A stretch of 64,000 nt of DNA from Chloroflexota bacterium. Its GTDB lineage: Bacteria; Chloroflexota; Anaerolineae; Aggregatilineales; Phototrophicaceae. Below the pieces are notes generated by a model. The model saw only the letters and a program-made list of their open reading frames with translations, ran no database searches and had not been told where the DNA came from. Positions 1 to 7,740 of this stretch are shown in pieces (within the stretch, counting starts at the first letter, position 1; the number at the start of each line of letters is the position of its first letter). A program made the translations under genes and the position numbers. The stretch covers positions 992,001 through 1,056,000 of the forward strand of contig JAIUNI010000001.1 in the NCBI GenBank assembly GCA_020161935.1, written 5' to 3'.

Positions 1-229
1 CTCCAGTTCGGTATCCGGCGCGTCGCGTGAACTCGGTGGGCCAGCGCGTTCAACCTTGTTTTATAACCTCTACCTGTTCCAAAACGCCTTCCGATACGGG
101 CGGATGGGTTACGCCTCGGCAATGGCTTGGATTCTTTTTATCATCGTTCTGATCTTAACAGCACTCATCTTTAAGTCGTCTTCAATGTGGGTTTATTATG
201 AGGGCGAATTGAGGAGCAAAAGCGAGTAA
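1..229 (+). CDS. Sugar ABC transporter permease, MalF/UgpA type (C-terminal end only)
   Basis: The reading frame enters from the left edge (first full codon at base 2) and ends with TAA at 227-229, giving about 75 residues. The end reads as the last part of a MalF/UgpA-type permease: a short GGP..ST..Y turn, the segment FRYGRMGYASAMAWILF typical of the last cytoplasmic loop, one hydrophobic helix and a short charged tail. The second permease starts two bases downstream, so the two belong to one operon and would form the membrane channel of a carbohydrate importer. The iol genes that follow suggest inositol as substrate, which is inference from context. The substrate-binding protein and any ATPase lie outside the window. 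Confidence 0.85.
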   Translation, partial: SSSVSGASRELGGPARSTLFYNLYLFQNAFRYGRMGYASAMAWILFIIVLILTALIFKSSSMWVYYEGELRSKSE

Positions 230-231
230 CT

Positions 232-1299
232 ATGGACGCGAGCAACCCAAGCAATTCGGCTTTCGATGGGCAGATGGGAATACGCGGTCAAAACCTGCTC
301 GTAAAATCGATTACGACGCTCATTTTGGCTGGCGGCGCGGTCTTTATCCTCATCCCTCTGGCGTATATGATTTCAATTTCGCTGCGTGACCGCGCCCAAA
401 TACGCCAAGCGACCTTAGATTTGATTCCCTCAAGAGAAATAACCGTCACGATTGATGGTAAAGAAGAACCGCTGTACACGGTAACGATTGATGGCGTAGA
501 GCAGCAAATGGCGCTCGTCAAAAATCGCCCCGGCGGAAAAGGCATATTTGTCGAGGTTAATAATCCTGAGATCACGCATGAGTTGGTGATTGCCGAGCAA
601 ACACCGATCCGTGAAGTGAGTATCCATCCCGAAAATTATCCAGAGTCGCTCACAGCCGTACCTTTTGACCGCTATCTGCTTAATACGATATTGGTCACAT
701 TTTTTGGCATGGTGGGGATGCTGTTCTCCTGCTCACTCGTGGCTTACGGATTCTCGCGGTTTCGGGCGCGGTGGCTCAACATTCTATTTTTACTACTGCT
801 TTCAACCATCATGCTCCCACGCCAAGTCACCCTCATTCCGGTCTATATCCTGTTTCAAAAGATCGGTTGGGTCGACACATTACTACCACTCATCGTCCCC
901 CAATTTTTCGCGAATGCTTATGACGTGTTCTTACTGCGCCAGTTCTTTATGACCATCCCACTCGAACTCGATGATGCGGCTAAACTCGACGGCGCGTCCA
1001 CGTTCCAAACACTGTTATACATCATCCTGCCGATGGCACGCCCCGCGCTCGTATCGGTCGCCATCTTCCACTTCTTATATGCGTGGAATGATTTTTACGA
1101 ACCGCTGATTTTCTTACACAGCCGGGAAAATTGGACGATGGCAGTCGGTTTACAAACCTTTAACGCCGTCTACAGCGTCAACACCCATTTGGTGATGGCA
1201 GCATCAGCGGTCATGATAATACCGCCCATTATTCTGTTCTTCTTAAGCCAAAAGGTGTTCACGCAAGGTGTGGTCGTAACCCGAATGTCGGAGAAATAG
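232..1299 (+). CDS. Sugar ABC transporter permease, MalG/UgpE type, with enlarged external loop
   Basis: This 355-residue membrane protein is the second permease of a carbohydrate ABC importer. The C-terminal half has the usual MalG layout of helices and the EAA signature (ELDDAAKLDGAS, followed by ILPMARPAL) that docks on the ATPase. The start ATG lies two bases after the stop of the partner permease, and a GAGGAG ribosome site is inside the end of that gene. It is longer than the usual 270-300 residues because about 75 residues (roughly 60-135) are inserted after the first helix, in the first external loop. That insert is polar and beta-like and contains the repeated phrase TVTIDG. Assignment to inositol uptake rests only on the following iol genes. 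Confidence 0.9.
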   Translation: MDASNPSNSAFDGQMGIRGQNLLVKSITTLILAGGAVFILIPLAYMISISLRDRAQIRQATLDLIPSREITVTIDGKEEPLYTVTIDGVEQQMALVKNRPGGKGIFVEVNNPEITHELVIAEQTPIREVSIHPENYPESLTAVPFDRYLLNTILVTFFGMVGMLFSCSLVAYGFSRFRARWLNILFLLLLSTIMLPRQVTLIPVYILFQKIGWVDTLLPLIVPQFFANAYDVFLLRQFFMTIPLELDDAAKLDGASTFQTLLYIILPMARPALVSVAIFHFLYAWNDFYEPLIFLHSRENWTMAVGLQTFNAVYSVNTHLVMAASAVMIIPPIILFFLSQKVFTQGVVVTRMSEK

Positions 1300-1324
1300 A
1301 CAGCTAATTCCTTTACAACCGAGG

Positions 1325-1354
1325 CCAATATCCTGAAACGGGAATCCGTATTGG
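1325..1354. promoter_or_regulatory. Inverted repeat in the permease-iolB gap
   Basis: CCAATA at 1325-1330 is matched by TATTGG at 1349-1354, with a shorter TCC/GGA pair inside. It lies between the permease stop and iolB and has no T-run, so an operator or an mRNA stem are both possible. Nothing in the sequence decides between them. Confidence 0.3.
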
Positions 1355-1466
1355 ATTACTCCTGTTTGTGCCTGCGTGCTATAATTCACCCTCAGTAGAA
1401 ATAAGATATATAGGTAAGGCTTCATATCCCGTGTATGTGGCCTATTTTCGAGAAAGTGCTTGTTTC

Positions 1467-2333
1467 ATGAAATACACTGCTGAAAATATGCTCATCCGGT
1501 CAAAAGATCAGGGACAAACTGGCATCATCGCTGAGGTTTCCGCCGAACAGGCTGGCTGGGACTGGCTGAATATGGCCGTTCGCCGGATGAACACAGGCGA
1601 AAAGTGGCAGTCCAATACGGGTGACAACGAATATGTGCATGTCATTTTCGGCGGCAAGTGCCATGTTCGTTCCAGCGCAGGTGACTTTTTAGACATCGGC
1701 AAACGGGCGAATGTCTTTGCTGGCAAGCCATACGCCCTCTATCTCTCGCGCAACACCACATTTGAAATCGAAGCCCTGACGGATGGATTTGAGGTCGCAA
1801 GCTGCTGGGTCAAAACCGAAGAAGACCATCCAGCGCAGCTCGTTACCCCCGAAACGAGCGCGGTTGAGTTACGCGGCGGGAATAACGCCTCGCGCCAAAT
1901 CAACAGTATCTTACCGCCGGGTTTTGACTGCCAGCGCCTAGTCGTGGTCGAGGTCTATACCCCCGGTGGCAATTGGTCAAGCTACCCCCCCCATAAGCAC
2001 GACATCCATCGAGTCAATGAAAACGGCACCATCATTGAAGCCGATTTGGAAGAAATCTACTTCTACAAGTTAGATCGGCCTGAGGGTTACGCCTACCAGC
2101 GGGTCTACACCGATGACCGCCACATTGACGCGGTGATGATGGCTCAAAACCACGATGCCGTACTCGTACCAGAAGGCTATCATCCGGTGGTGAGCGCGTT
2201 CGGCTACACAACCTATTACCTGAACTTTCTCGCCGGTTCGGCTCAATCACTGGCGAATGCCGACGACCCTGCTTATGCGTGGGTGAAAGAAACGTGGACA
2301 GGGATTGACCCGCGCTTGCCCATCGTGAGCTAG
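1467..2333 (+). CDS. iolB: 5-deoxy-glucuronate isomerase (IolB)
   Basis: IolB converts 5-deoxy-D-glucuronate to 5-dehydro-2-deoxy-D-gluconate in myo-inositol breakdown. The protein matches the KduI/IolB cupin family throughout: AEQAGWDWLNMAVRRM near the N-terminus, and later a metal site with the HKHD pair (about residues 176 and 178), a Glu in EEIYFYK (about 195) and the His of EGYHP (about 239). The open frame could begin at 1368, but the extra 33 residues have no family counterpart. The ATG at 1467 gives 288 residues, close to known IolB proteins, although only a weak GAGAAAG precedes it. It opens the inositol gene run and is followed by an MBL-fold gene. Confidence 0.88.
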   Translation: MKYTAENMLIRSKDQGQTGIIAEVSAEQAGWDWLNMAVRRMNTGEKWQSNTGDNEYVHVIFGGKCHVRSSAGDFLDIGKRANVFAGKPYALYLSRNTTFEIEALTDGFEVASCWVKTEEDHPAQLVTPETSAVELRGGNNASRQINSILPPGFDCQRLVVVEVYTPGGNWSSYPPHKHDIHRVNENGTIIEADLEEIYFYKLDRPEGYAYQRVYTDDRHIDAVMMAQNHDAVLVPEGYHPVVSAFGYTTYYLNFLAGSAQSLANADDPAYAWVKETWTGIDPRLPIVS

Positions 2334-2389
2334 CACGGCTTCGAAAAGGTTATTTAAACTGAATTTATTGAGTAACAGGCGGCACAATC

Positions 2390-3067
2390 ATGCAAATTAA
2401 ATGGTATGGTCATGCAAGTTTTTTAGTAACGGGTGAAAACGGCAAGCGCGTAATCACCGATCCGTACACACCGGAAACCAGCGGCTACAACCGCATCCCG
2501 GACTCGCCGGATATTGTGATTATCTCGTCAGACAACGACACGTTTCATTGTCGCGCCGATTTAGTACCCGGCACGCCAACCATCGTGAATGCGCTCCAAG
2601 TTGCCAAGAGCGGTGGGCAGCGCACCGAGCATGGAATCGCTATTCAAGCGATTGCGGCGATGGAAGCGCTCGATCACCAATTCCATGACCCCGACCAAAA
2701 TGGTATGTACCGCTTCACCGTCGATGACATCAGTATCGGGCATATGGGCGACATCGGCAATGCGTTTACCGAGGAGCAGCTCCAATTCTTCTCTGGCGTT
2801 GACGTTTTATTCGCGCTCGTCGGTGGACACCCGACCATCAACCTCGATGATTTGGAAGTCGTCATCAAGCGAACCCAACCCAAATTGGTGATTCCCATGC
2901 ACTTCCGTACCCTCAAATATAAGCCACGCAACTCCTTCTGGATACAATCCTTCTTGAATTACTACCGTCCCGAAGAAGTCGATTTTGCGTGTGACAGCGA
3001 GATTACGCTCACGAAAGCAAGTTTGCCCCAGAGTACACGGGTTATGGTGCTTACACACGCCTGTTAA
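2390..3067 (+). CDS. MBL-fold (UlaG-like) protein lacking the metal-binding HxHxDH motif
   Basis: The 225-residue product starts like UlaG-type metal-dependent hydrolases (MQIKWYGHASFLV, then ITDPY) and keeps the later GHMGDIG and IPMHF segments. Where the family has the metal-binding THxHxDH, this protein has ISSDNDTFHC (bases about 2520-2549), so the histidines and the aspartate are not in place. It may be a structural relative without hydrolase activity or may bind metal differently. It sits between iolB and iolD, which suggests a role linked to inositol or its ring-opened products, but the substrate cannot be inferred. A good start ATG follows a 56-base gap after iolB. Confidence 0.7.
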   Translation: MQIKWYGHASFLVTGENGKRVITDPYTPETSGYNRIPDSPDIVIISSDNDTFHCRADLVPGTPTIVNALQVAKSGGQRTEHGIAIQAIAAMEALDHQFHDPDQNGMYRFTVDDISIGHMGDIGNAFTEEQLQFFSGVDVLFALVGGHPTINLDDLEVVIKRTQPKLVIPMHFRTLKYKPRNSFWIQSFLNYYRPEEVDFACDSEITLTKASLPQSTRVMVLTHAC

Positions 3068-3128
3068 TCAGCGGTGGGATCGATCAGCAGGCGATAAGAT
3101 CACAAACCACCACAAAGGTAAAAATAGA

Positions 3129-4994
3129 ATGATGTCAACAGTTCGTTTAACGATGGCGCAAGCGATCATCCGCTTTTTGCAAAGCCAGCAGGTCGAACGC
3201 GACGGCAGCCAGAATGCGTTCTTTGCCGGCTGCTGGGGGATTTTTGGGCATGGGAATGTGGCGGGTATCGGGCAAGCGCTACAGCAGTATGCGGGCGGCT
3301 TCCGTTACTATCAAGCACGCAACGAGCAAGCAATGGTACACGCGGCAGCCGCCTACACCAAGATGAAAAACCGCCTCCAAGCCTTTGCCTGTACCTCATC
3401 CATTGGCCCCGGCGCGACCAACATGATTACCGGCGCGGCGGTCGCGACCATTAACCGGCTGCCGGTTTTATTACTGCCGGGGGATATTTTCGCGGAACGC
3501 TTTCAAGCGCCCGTTCTCCAGCAGGTCGAATGGGAACACTCGCAAGATTTCTCAGTCAATGACTGCTTCAAACCCGTATCCCGTTACTGGGATCGAATCA
3601 ACAGGCCGGAGCAAATCATCTCGGCGCTGCCTGAAGTCATGCGTGTCCTCACATCACCGTCTGAAACAGGCGCGGTGACACTCTCCCTGCCCCAAGATGT
3701 TCAAGCCATGGCCTACGATTATCCCAGCCACCTCTTTGAGGAGCGTGTGTGGCACATTCCCCGCAACCGGCCTGATCTGGGACGGCTCCAGCAAGCAGTC
3801 GAGTGGATTAAACAGAGCAAACAGCCGCTTATTGTAGCAGGTGGCGGGGTCATCTACAGCGAAGCGACTGAAACGTTACGCCGGTTCGTTGAACAGACAG
3901 GTATTCCGGTCGGCGAGACGATGGCAGGGAAAGGTTCGCTCAACTACAACCACCCGCTCAATTTGGGCGCGGTTGGCGTTACCGGAACCGCCGGAGCAAA
4001 CATTCTAGCGCGCGAGGCTGACCTTGTGATCGGGATTGGAACCCGCTACAGCGATTTCACGACGGCCTCTAAGACGGCATTTCAAGGCGAGCAGGTGAAG
4101 TTCATCAACATCAACGTGGCGGAGTTTGATGCCTACAAACATAATGCCATTCCGCTGGTGGGTGATGCTCGCGTTACCCTCGAAGAACTGCTGGGTGCGC
4201 TGGGCGGTTATCAAACAAGCCAGCAGTATCAAAATAGGGCGAAGGAATACAATCGCTCGTGGGATGCCGAGGTCAGCCGGATTTACAACCTCGAACACGG
4301 GCCATTGATGAGTCAGGGCGAGGTCATCGGCGTGATTAACACGCTTTCGAAGGCCGAAGACGTGGTATTAAACGCGGCGGGCAGTATGCCCGGTGACCTC
4401 CATAAGCTGTGGCGGACACGCAACCCCAAGGGCTACCACATGGAATATGGAAACTCCACGATGGGCTACGAAATCGCGGGCGGGCTGGGCGTTAAAATGG
4501 CTGACCCTTCGCGTGAGGTGTTTGTGATGGTTGGGGATGCCTCGTATCTGATGATGAACTCCGAGATCGTAACGGCAGTACAAGAAGGCGTTAAACTGAT
4601 TATCGTACTGGTCGATAACCACGGCTACGCCAGCATCGGCGGACTGTCGAAGTCGGTCGGCAGCGATGGCTTCGGCACGAAATATCGTTACCGGACGGAT
4701 TCAGGGCAGCTTGACGGCGAGACGCTGCCCGTCGATTACGCAGCCAACGCGGGCAGCCTCGGCGCGAAGGTGATTAAAGCCGCGAACCGTGATGAGCTGG
4801 CGAACGCCGTTCAACAGGCGCAAGGCATGACCGAAACCGTGTGCATCGTGGTCGAAACCGACCGTCGGCAGCGCGTGGGTGGTTACGAGTCGTGGTGGGA
4901 TGTTGCGGTGGCGGAGGTCTCGGAAAACGCGGCGGTACAAGACGCACGCGATAAATTTGAAGAAGCCAAAGCCAACGAACGGCATTACCTATAA
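3129..4994 (+). CDS. iolD: 3D-(3,5/4)-trihydroxycyclohexane-1,2-dione acylhydrolase (IolD)
   Basis: IolD opens the ring of the trihydroxycyclohexanedione made from scyllo-inosose, giving 5-deoxy-glucuronate. It is a thiamine-diphosphate enzyme. The N-terminal pyrimidine-binding part has the activating Glu in ARNEQAMVHAA. The C-terminal part has the Mg-diphosphate motif beginning GDASYLMMNSE and ending near VLVDNHGYASIG. The open frame runs back to 2985 inside the preceding gene, but ATG at 3129 follows an AAAGG ribosome site and gives 621 residues, matching the family size. It is followed after 18 bases by the VOC gene in the same direction. Confidence 0.92.
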   Translation: MMSTVRLTMAQAIIRFLQSQQVERDGSQNAFFAGCWGIFGHGNVAGIGQALQQYAGGFRYYQARNEQAMVHAAAAYTKMKNRLQAFACTSSIGPGATNMITGAAVATINRLPVLLLPGDIFAERFQAPVLQQVEWEHSQDFSVNDCFKPVSRYWDRINRPEQIISALPEVMRVLTSPSETGAVTLSLPQDVQAMAYDYPSHLFEERVWHIPRNRPDLGRLQQAVEWIKQSKQPLIVAGGGVIYSEATETLRRFVEQTGIPVGETMAGKGSLNYNHPLNLGAVGVTGTAGANILAREADLVIGIGTRYSDFTTASKTAFQGEQVKFININVAEFDAYKHNAIPLVGDARVTLEELLGALGGYQTSQQYQNRAKEYNRSWDAEVSRIYNLEHGPLMSQGEVIGVINTLSKAEDVVLNAAGSMPGDLHKLWRTRNPKGYHMEYGNSTMGYEIAGGLGVKMADPSREVFVMVGDASYLMMNSEIVTAVQEGVKLIIVLVDNHGYASIGGLSKSVGSDGFGTKYRYRTDSGQLDGETLPVDYAANAGSLGAKVIKAANRDELANAVQQAQGMTETVCIVVETDRRQRVGGYESWWDVAVAEVSENAAVQDARDKFEEAKANERHYL

Positions 4995-5012
4995 GCCAGT
5001 GTAGGAAGAACA

Positions 5013-5393
5013 ATGCAGATTGAACGGTTGGATCATCTGGTACTGACGGTAGCCGATATTGAAGCGAGCTGCGCGTTTTACGAACGTGTACTTGGTATGC
5101 AGGTGGTCACATTTGGGAGTAACCGTAAAGCGCTGGCATTCGGTCAGCAAAAGATAAACCTGCATGAACGCGGCAAGGAATTTGAGCCGAAGGCCGATTT
5201 ACCGACACCCGGTTCGGCGGATTTGTGCTTCATCAGCCCGACACCCATGCGAGAGATCGTCAGCCAATTACAGACGCAGCAGGTGACGATTATCGAAGGG
5301 CCAGCACCCCGAACCGGCGCAACCGGTCTGATTGAGTCGGTTTATTTCCGTGACCCTGATGGGAACTTGATCGAAGTTTCGAACTTAATTTGA
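5013..5393 (+). CDS. VOC-family (glyoxalase/dioxygenase fold) protein
   Basis: This 126-residue single-module vicinal-oxygen-chelate protein begins with [24 protein letters not shown] and ends with [17 protein letters not shown], both diagnostic of the fold. Potential metal ligands are the His in LDHLV, the His in LHER and the Glu in LIEVS. Members act as lyases, isomerases or dioxygenases, and the sequence does not reveal which. It lies 18 bases after iolD and 27 before iolG, so it is almost surely co-transcribed and may act on an inositol-derived intermediate. That last point is inference. Confidence 0.85.
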   Translation: MQIERLDHLVLTVADIEASCAFYERVLGMQVVTFGSNRKALAFGQQKINLHERGKEFEPKADLPTPGSADLCFISPTPMREIVSQLQTQQVTIIEGPAPRTGATGLIESVYFRDPDGNLIEVSNLI

Positions 5394-5420
5394 GCGACTT
5401 GACTAAAGGATAGCCAGATC

Positions 5421-6434
5421 ATGACACTTAAAATGGGCGTAATCGGCGCGGGGCGCATTGGCAAGGTACACGCCGAAACATTGGTTCAACGGGTGCCGAA
5501 CGTCAGCGTGGCGGCGATTGCGGATGTCGTACCCGCAGCGGCGCAAGACCTTGCTGGACGCTTGAACGTTCCGGTCGCGACGGCGGATTATAAAGAGATT
5601 TTGGCGGATAAAAGTATCGACGCGATTGCGATTTGCTCGGCGACCGATACCCATTCCCAGATTATCACCGAGGCAGCGGCAGCCGGAAAACACATTTTCT
5701 GCGAGAAGCCGGTTGACCTCGACCTGAAGCGGATTGACGCGGCGCTGGCAGCGGTGGACAAAGCGGGTGTTAAACTCCAAATCGGGTTTAACCGCCGCTT
5801 CGACTCGAACTACGCGCGGGTTCGGCAGGCGATTGTCACGGGCGAAATCGGTGAGCTGCACATGGTTCATATCATCAGCCGTGACCCTGCCCCACCACCC
5901 ATTAGTTATGTCAAGGTGTCGGGTGGCATTTTCATGGATATGTCGATCCACGATTTTGACATGGCACGTTTCCTGACCGGCAGCGAAGCGCTGGAAGTTT
6001 ATACGGTCGCAGGGGTGAAGGTTGACCCCGCGATTGGCGAAGCCGGTGATGTGGATACGGCGTTCGTGGTGATGAAGTTCGCCAACGGCGCGACCGTGAC
6101 CATTGATAACAGTCGCAAGGCCGTTTATGGCTACGACCAGCGGGTCGAAGCATTTGGGAGCGGCGGTTCGATTGCGACCGACAATATTTACCCGAACGCG
6201 GCGACGATCAGCACGGGTGAGCATATCCGGCGCGACCTGCCGCTCAACTTCTTTATGGAACGCTATACTCAATCGTATGCCTCCGAGATGCAGGCGTTCG
6301 TGGATGCGATTGTGAACAACAAGCCGGTTCCGGTGACAGGCGCTGATGGGCGTGCGCCGGTGGTGATGGGCATGGCGGCTAAAAAATCGCACTTAGAACA
6401 GCGTCCGGTGCGCTTGGACGAGATTACGGCGTAA
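5421..6434 (+). CDS. iolG: Inositol 2-dehydrogenase (IolG), Gfo/Idh/MocA family
   Basis: The enzyme oxidises myo-inositol to scyllo-inosose with NAD, the first step of the pathway. The 337-residue product opens with the Rossmann motif GVIGAGRIGKVHAE, has the family lysine in CEKPVDLDL (about residue 97), and the catalytic region MDMSIHDFDMARFLTG with the conserved Asp and His. It closes the iol run, in which uptake, iolB, iolD, a VOC protein and iolG are all on the plus strand. No iolC, iolE or iolJ is present in the window, so the pathway must be completed elsewhere. No clear terminator follows. Repeat-rich DNA begins immediately. Confidence 0.92.
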   Translation: MTLKMGVIGAGRIGKVHAETLVQRVPNVSVAAIADVVPAAAQDLAGRLNVPVATADYKEILADKSIDAIAICSATDTHSQIITEAAAAGKHIFCEKPVDLDLKRIDAALAAVDKAGVKLQIGFNRRFDSNYARVRQAIVTGEIGELHMVHIISRDPAPPPISYVKVSGGIFMDMSIHDFDMARFLTGSEALEVYTVAGVKVDPAIGEAGDVDTAFVVMKFANGATVTIDNSRKAVYGYDQRVEAFGSGGSIATDNIYPNAATISTGEHIRRDLPLNFFMERYTQSYASEMQAFVDAIVNNKPVPVTGADGRAPVVMGMAAKKSHLEQRPVRLDEITA

Positions 6435-6472
6435 GTCACTAATAGCGTGTTTAAAAGGTCGGTATCGTATCT

Positions 6473-6494
6473 AGGGATGAGTCATGCCTCATCC
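6473..6494 (+). repeat. REP-like palindrome, copy 1 (AGGGATGAG type)
   Basis: GGATGAG (6475-6481) and CTCATCC (6488-6494) form a perfect 7-bp stem around a 6-base loop, preceded by TAG. The same arms recur at 6994-7017 with a different loop. Confidence 0.65.
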
Positions 6495-6524
6495 GTGCCA
6501 TCAACCCACCCCATTACCACGTTT

Positions 6525-6548
6525 GTAGGGGCGCACGGCTGTGCGCCC
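6525..6548 (+). repeat. REP-like palindrome, copy 2 (GTAGGGGCGCAC type)
   Basis: GGGCGCAC (6529-6536) and GTGCGCCC (6541-6548) give a perfect 8-bp stem with loop GGCT. It has the same GTAGG head as the neighbouring copies but different arms. Confidence 0.65.
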
Positions 6549-6579
6549 TCACGACCAACCTGCCCTCACCACGACGCTC

Positions 6580-6602
6580 GTAGGGACAACATACGTGTTA
6601 TC
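6580..6602 (+). repeat. REP-like palindrome, copy 3 (decayed)
   Basis: GTAGGGACAACATACGTGTTATC has the GTAGGG head and an imperfect stem (ACAACA against TGTTAT). It looks like a decayed member of the same family. Confidence 0.5.
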
Positions 6603-6756
6603 AGCCCCTTACCCCCGACAAATCTTTAACTTGCTGTCAATAGGGCGCGACACAGCGTATCCGTGGTTTCAGCATCGCACCCACCGCTGATTTTGCAACC
6701 ACCACCCAAACGTGTGTCGAACTTGAAACCTGCTACGTAAAACGCTCTTTGCCTTT

Positions 6757-6812
6757 TACTGATAACTGGCAACTGAAAACTAATCTTTCAACTTACCACT
6801 TGTAACTTAAAA
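6757..6812. repeat. AACTGAAA/AACTGATA degenerate repeat, run A
   Basis: Successive words ACTGATAACT, GGCAACTGAAAACT, CAACTTACC and TAACTTAAAACT form an imperfect 7-8-base repeat. Related runs occur at 7131 and 7632. Confidence 0.4.
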
Positions 6813-6993
6813 CTATTTTTCAGGTTTATTTTCGGTTAACCCGACAAACTGTTTTCTAACCATCTACCAACCCTCTTAACAATCGCCCTCCCCTGCAAGG
6901 TTAGCGCCAACACCCTCAAAAAGCGACCAAATGTTCTGACAAATGTTCACCCTTTCGCCCCCAACTTCTGCTATCCTGTGCATAAGGCTGGTT

Positions 6994-7017
6994 GTAGGGA
7001 TGAGGCGTGCCTCATCC
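6994..7017 (+). repeat. REP-like palindrome, copy 4 (GTAGGGATGAG type)
   Basis: GGATGAG (6998-7004) and CTCATCC (7011-7017) form a perfect 7-bp stem after the GTAGGG head. The arms are identical to those of copy 1, 520 bases upstream, while the loop differs. Confidence 0.65.
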
Positions 7018-7130
7018 GTGCTGTCCAGCACACGCATCTTAACAACCGCATCGATATGCACAATTTGCACACCGCATCTCTGCCGCCTGTGCCGCTTTTG
7101 CCGCCTGTTCCGCATCTTGTGCTTTTGCAT

Positions 7131-7165
7131 TGGACTGTCAACTGAAAACTGTTAACTGATAGCTA
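7131..7165. repeat. AACTGAAA/AACTGATA degenerate repeat, run B
   Basis: The words ACTGTC, AACTGAAAACTG, TTAACTGATAGCT follow one another here, as in runs A and C. Confidence 0.4.
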
Positions 7166-7220
7166 TTTTGCTGCAAACGTTGCAGCAGCGAACCCGTCAT
7201 CCTCCGCTGCAATAAAAACA

Positions 7221-7240
7221 GTCGCCTTTAGGCGGCTTTA
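7221..7240 (+). terminator. Hairpin, possible terminator
   Basis: GTCGCC (7221-7226) and GGCGGC (7231-7236) pair around TTTA, followed by TTTATT. It resembles a weak intrinsic terminator, but the nearest plus-strand gene (iolG) ends 790 bases upstream. Confidence 0.4.
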
Positions 7241-7248
7241 TTCATCTA

Positions 7249-7270
7249 GCCAGCGGGTTTATCCGCTGGC
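7249..7270. repeat. Perfect 8-bp inverted repeat
   Basis: GCCAGCGG (7249-7256) pairs with CCGCTGGC (7263-7270) around a 6-base loop. There is no T-run on either side. Confidence 0.5.
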
Positions 7271-7631
7271 GATTGGCAATCACAAATCTTTGCCATTGCC
7301 GAAATTGGTGCCAATTTTGCCCTCTGACATTTCCGACATTGACGACTCTGACGACATTTGCGACAAATCAACCGATTCTCAACAGCATTAACAGCAACAA
7401 CAGCAATATTTCTAACTTTTCTAATTTTTTCAACGTTTGTGTCGGAAAACGCCCTTTGTCGTCGCCGACTTAGCCGCCATCGCCGACACAACATGCACTG
7501 CGAAAGTGACGAATTTGAAGAATTTTCCGAATATTCGGCACATCCTTCCCTCAAATCCGCCGTCACAATCCGATTTCGTAGATGCAGTTTTGAAAGGACG
7601 TTGTAACAGCAAAAGCATCAATTTGCCTTTG

Positions 7632-7672
7632 TATTGAACTGTAAACTGATGACTGTCAACTGATAACTCGAA
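7632..7672. repeat. AACTGAAA/AACTGATA degenerate repeat, run C
   Basis: The words GAACTGTAAACTGATGACTG and TCAACTGATAACT repeat the motif of runs A and B about 500 bases downstream of run B. Confidence 0.4.
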
Positions 7673-7740
7673 TTGGCATCCGGCTGCCGCCGCCGCCGCC
7701 ACTACCGCCACAACACCTAAAGGCGCTTAGTTAGGAGTGA

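Larger units (their letters stand above)
6435..7740. other. Gene-free, repeat-bearing intergenic region (1.3 kb)
   Basis: No frame here has a plausible ribosome site plus recognisable protein, and short open frames run on several strands at once, as expected of non-coding DNA. The stretch holds four GTAGGG-type palindromes (6473-7017), three runs of imperfect AACTGAAA/AACTGATA repeats, two neat hairpins (7221-7236, 7249-7270), and two zones of low-complexity CCGC/CCGACA words (about 7077-7120 and 7320-7480). Base composition is visibly lower in G+C and more repetitive than in the flanking genes. Confidence 0.7.

Noticed and set aside
1368..1466. Upstream extension of iolB
   Set aside because: The 33 extra residues do not resemble the family, and ATG 1467 gives the expected length.
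2985..3128. Upstream extension of iolD into the MBL gene
   Set aside because: It overlaps coding sequence of the preceding gene and adds residues with no family match.
5403..6392. A 329-codon minus-strand frame opposite iolG
   Set aside because: The composition is typical of an antisense shadow (many His and Arg) and the opposite strand encodes a clear dehydrogenase.
6876..7711. Overlapping short open frames on both strands in the first gene-free region
   Set aside because: They have low-complexity repeats, no ribosome sites and no recognisable product. Frames coexist on both strands.
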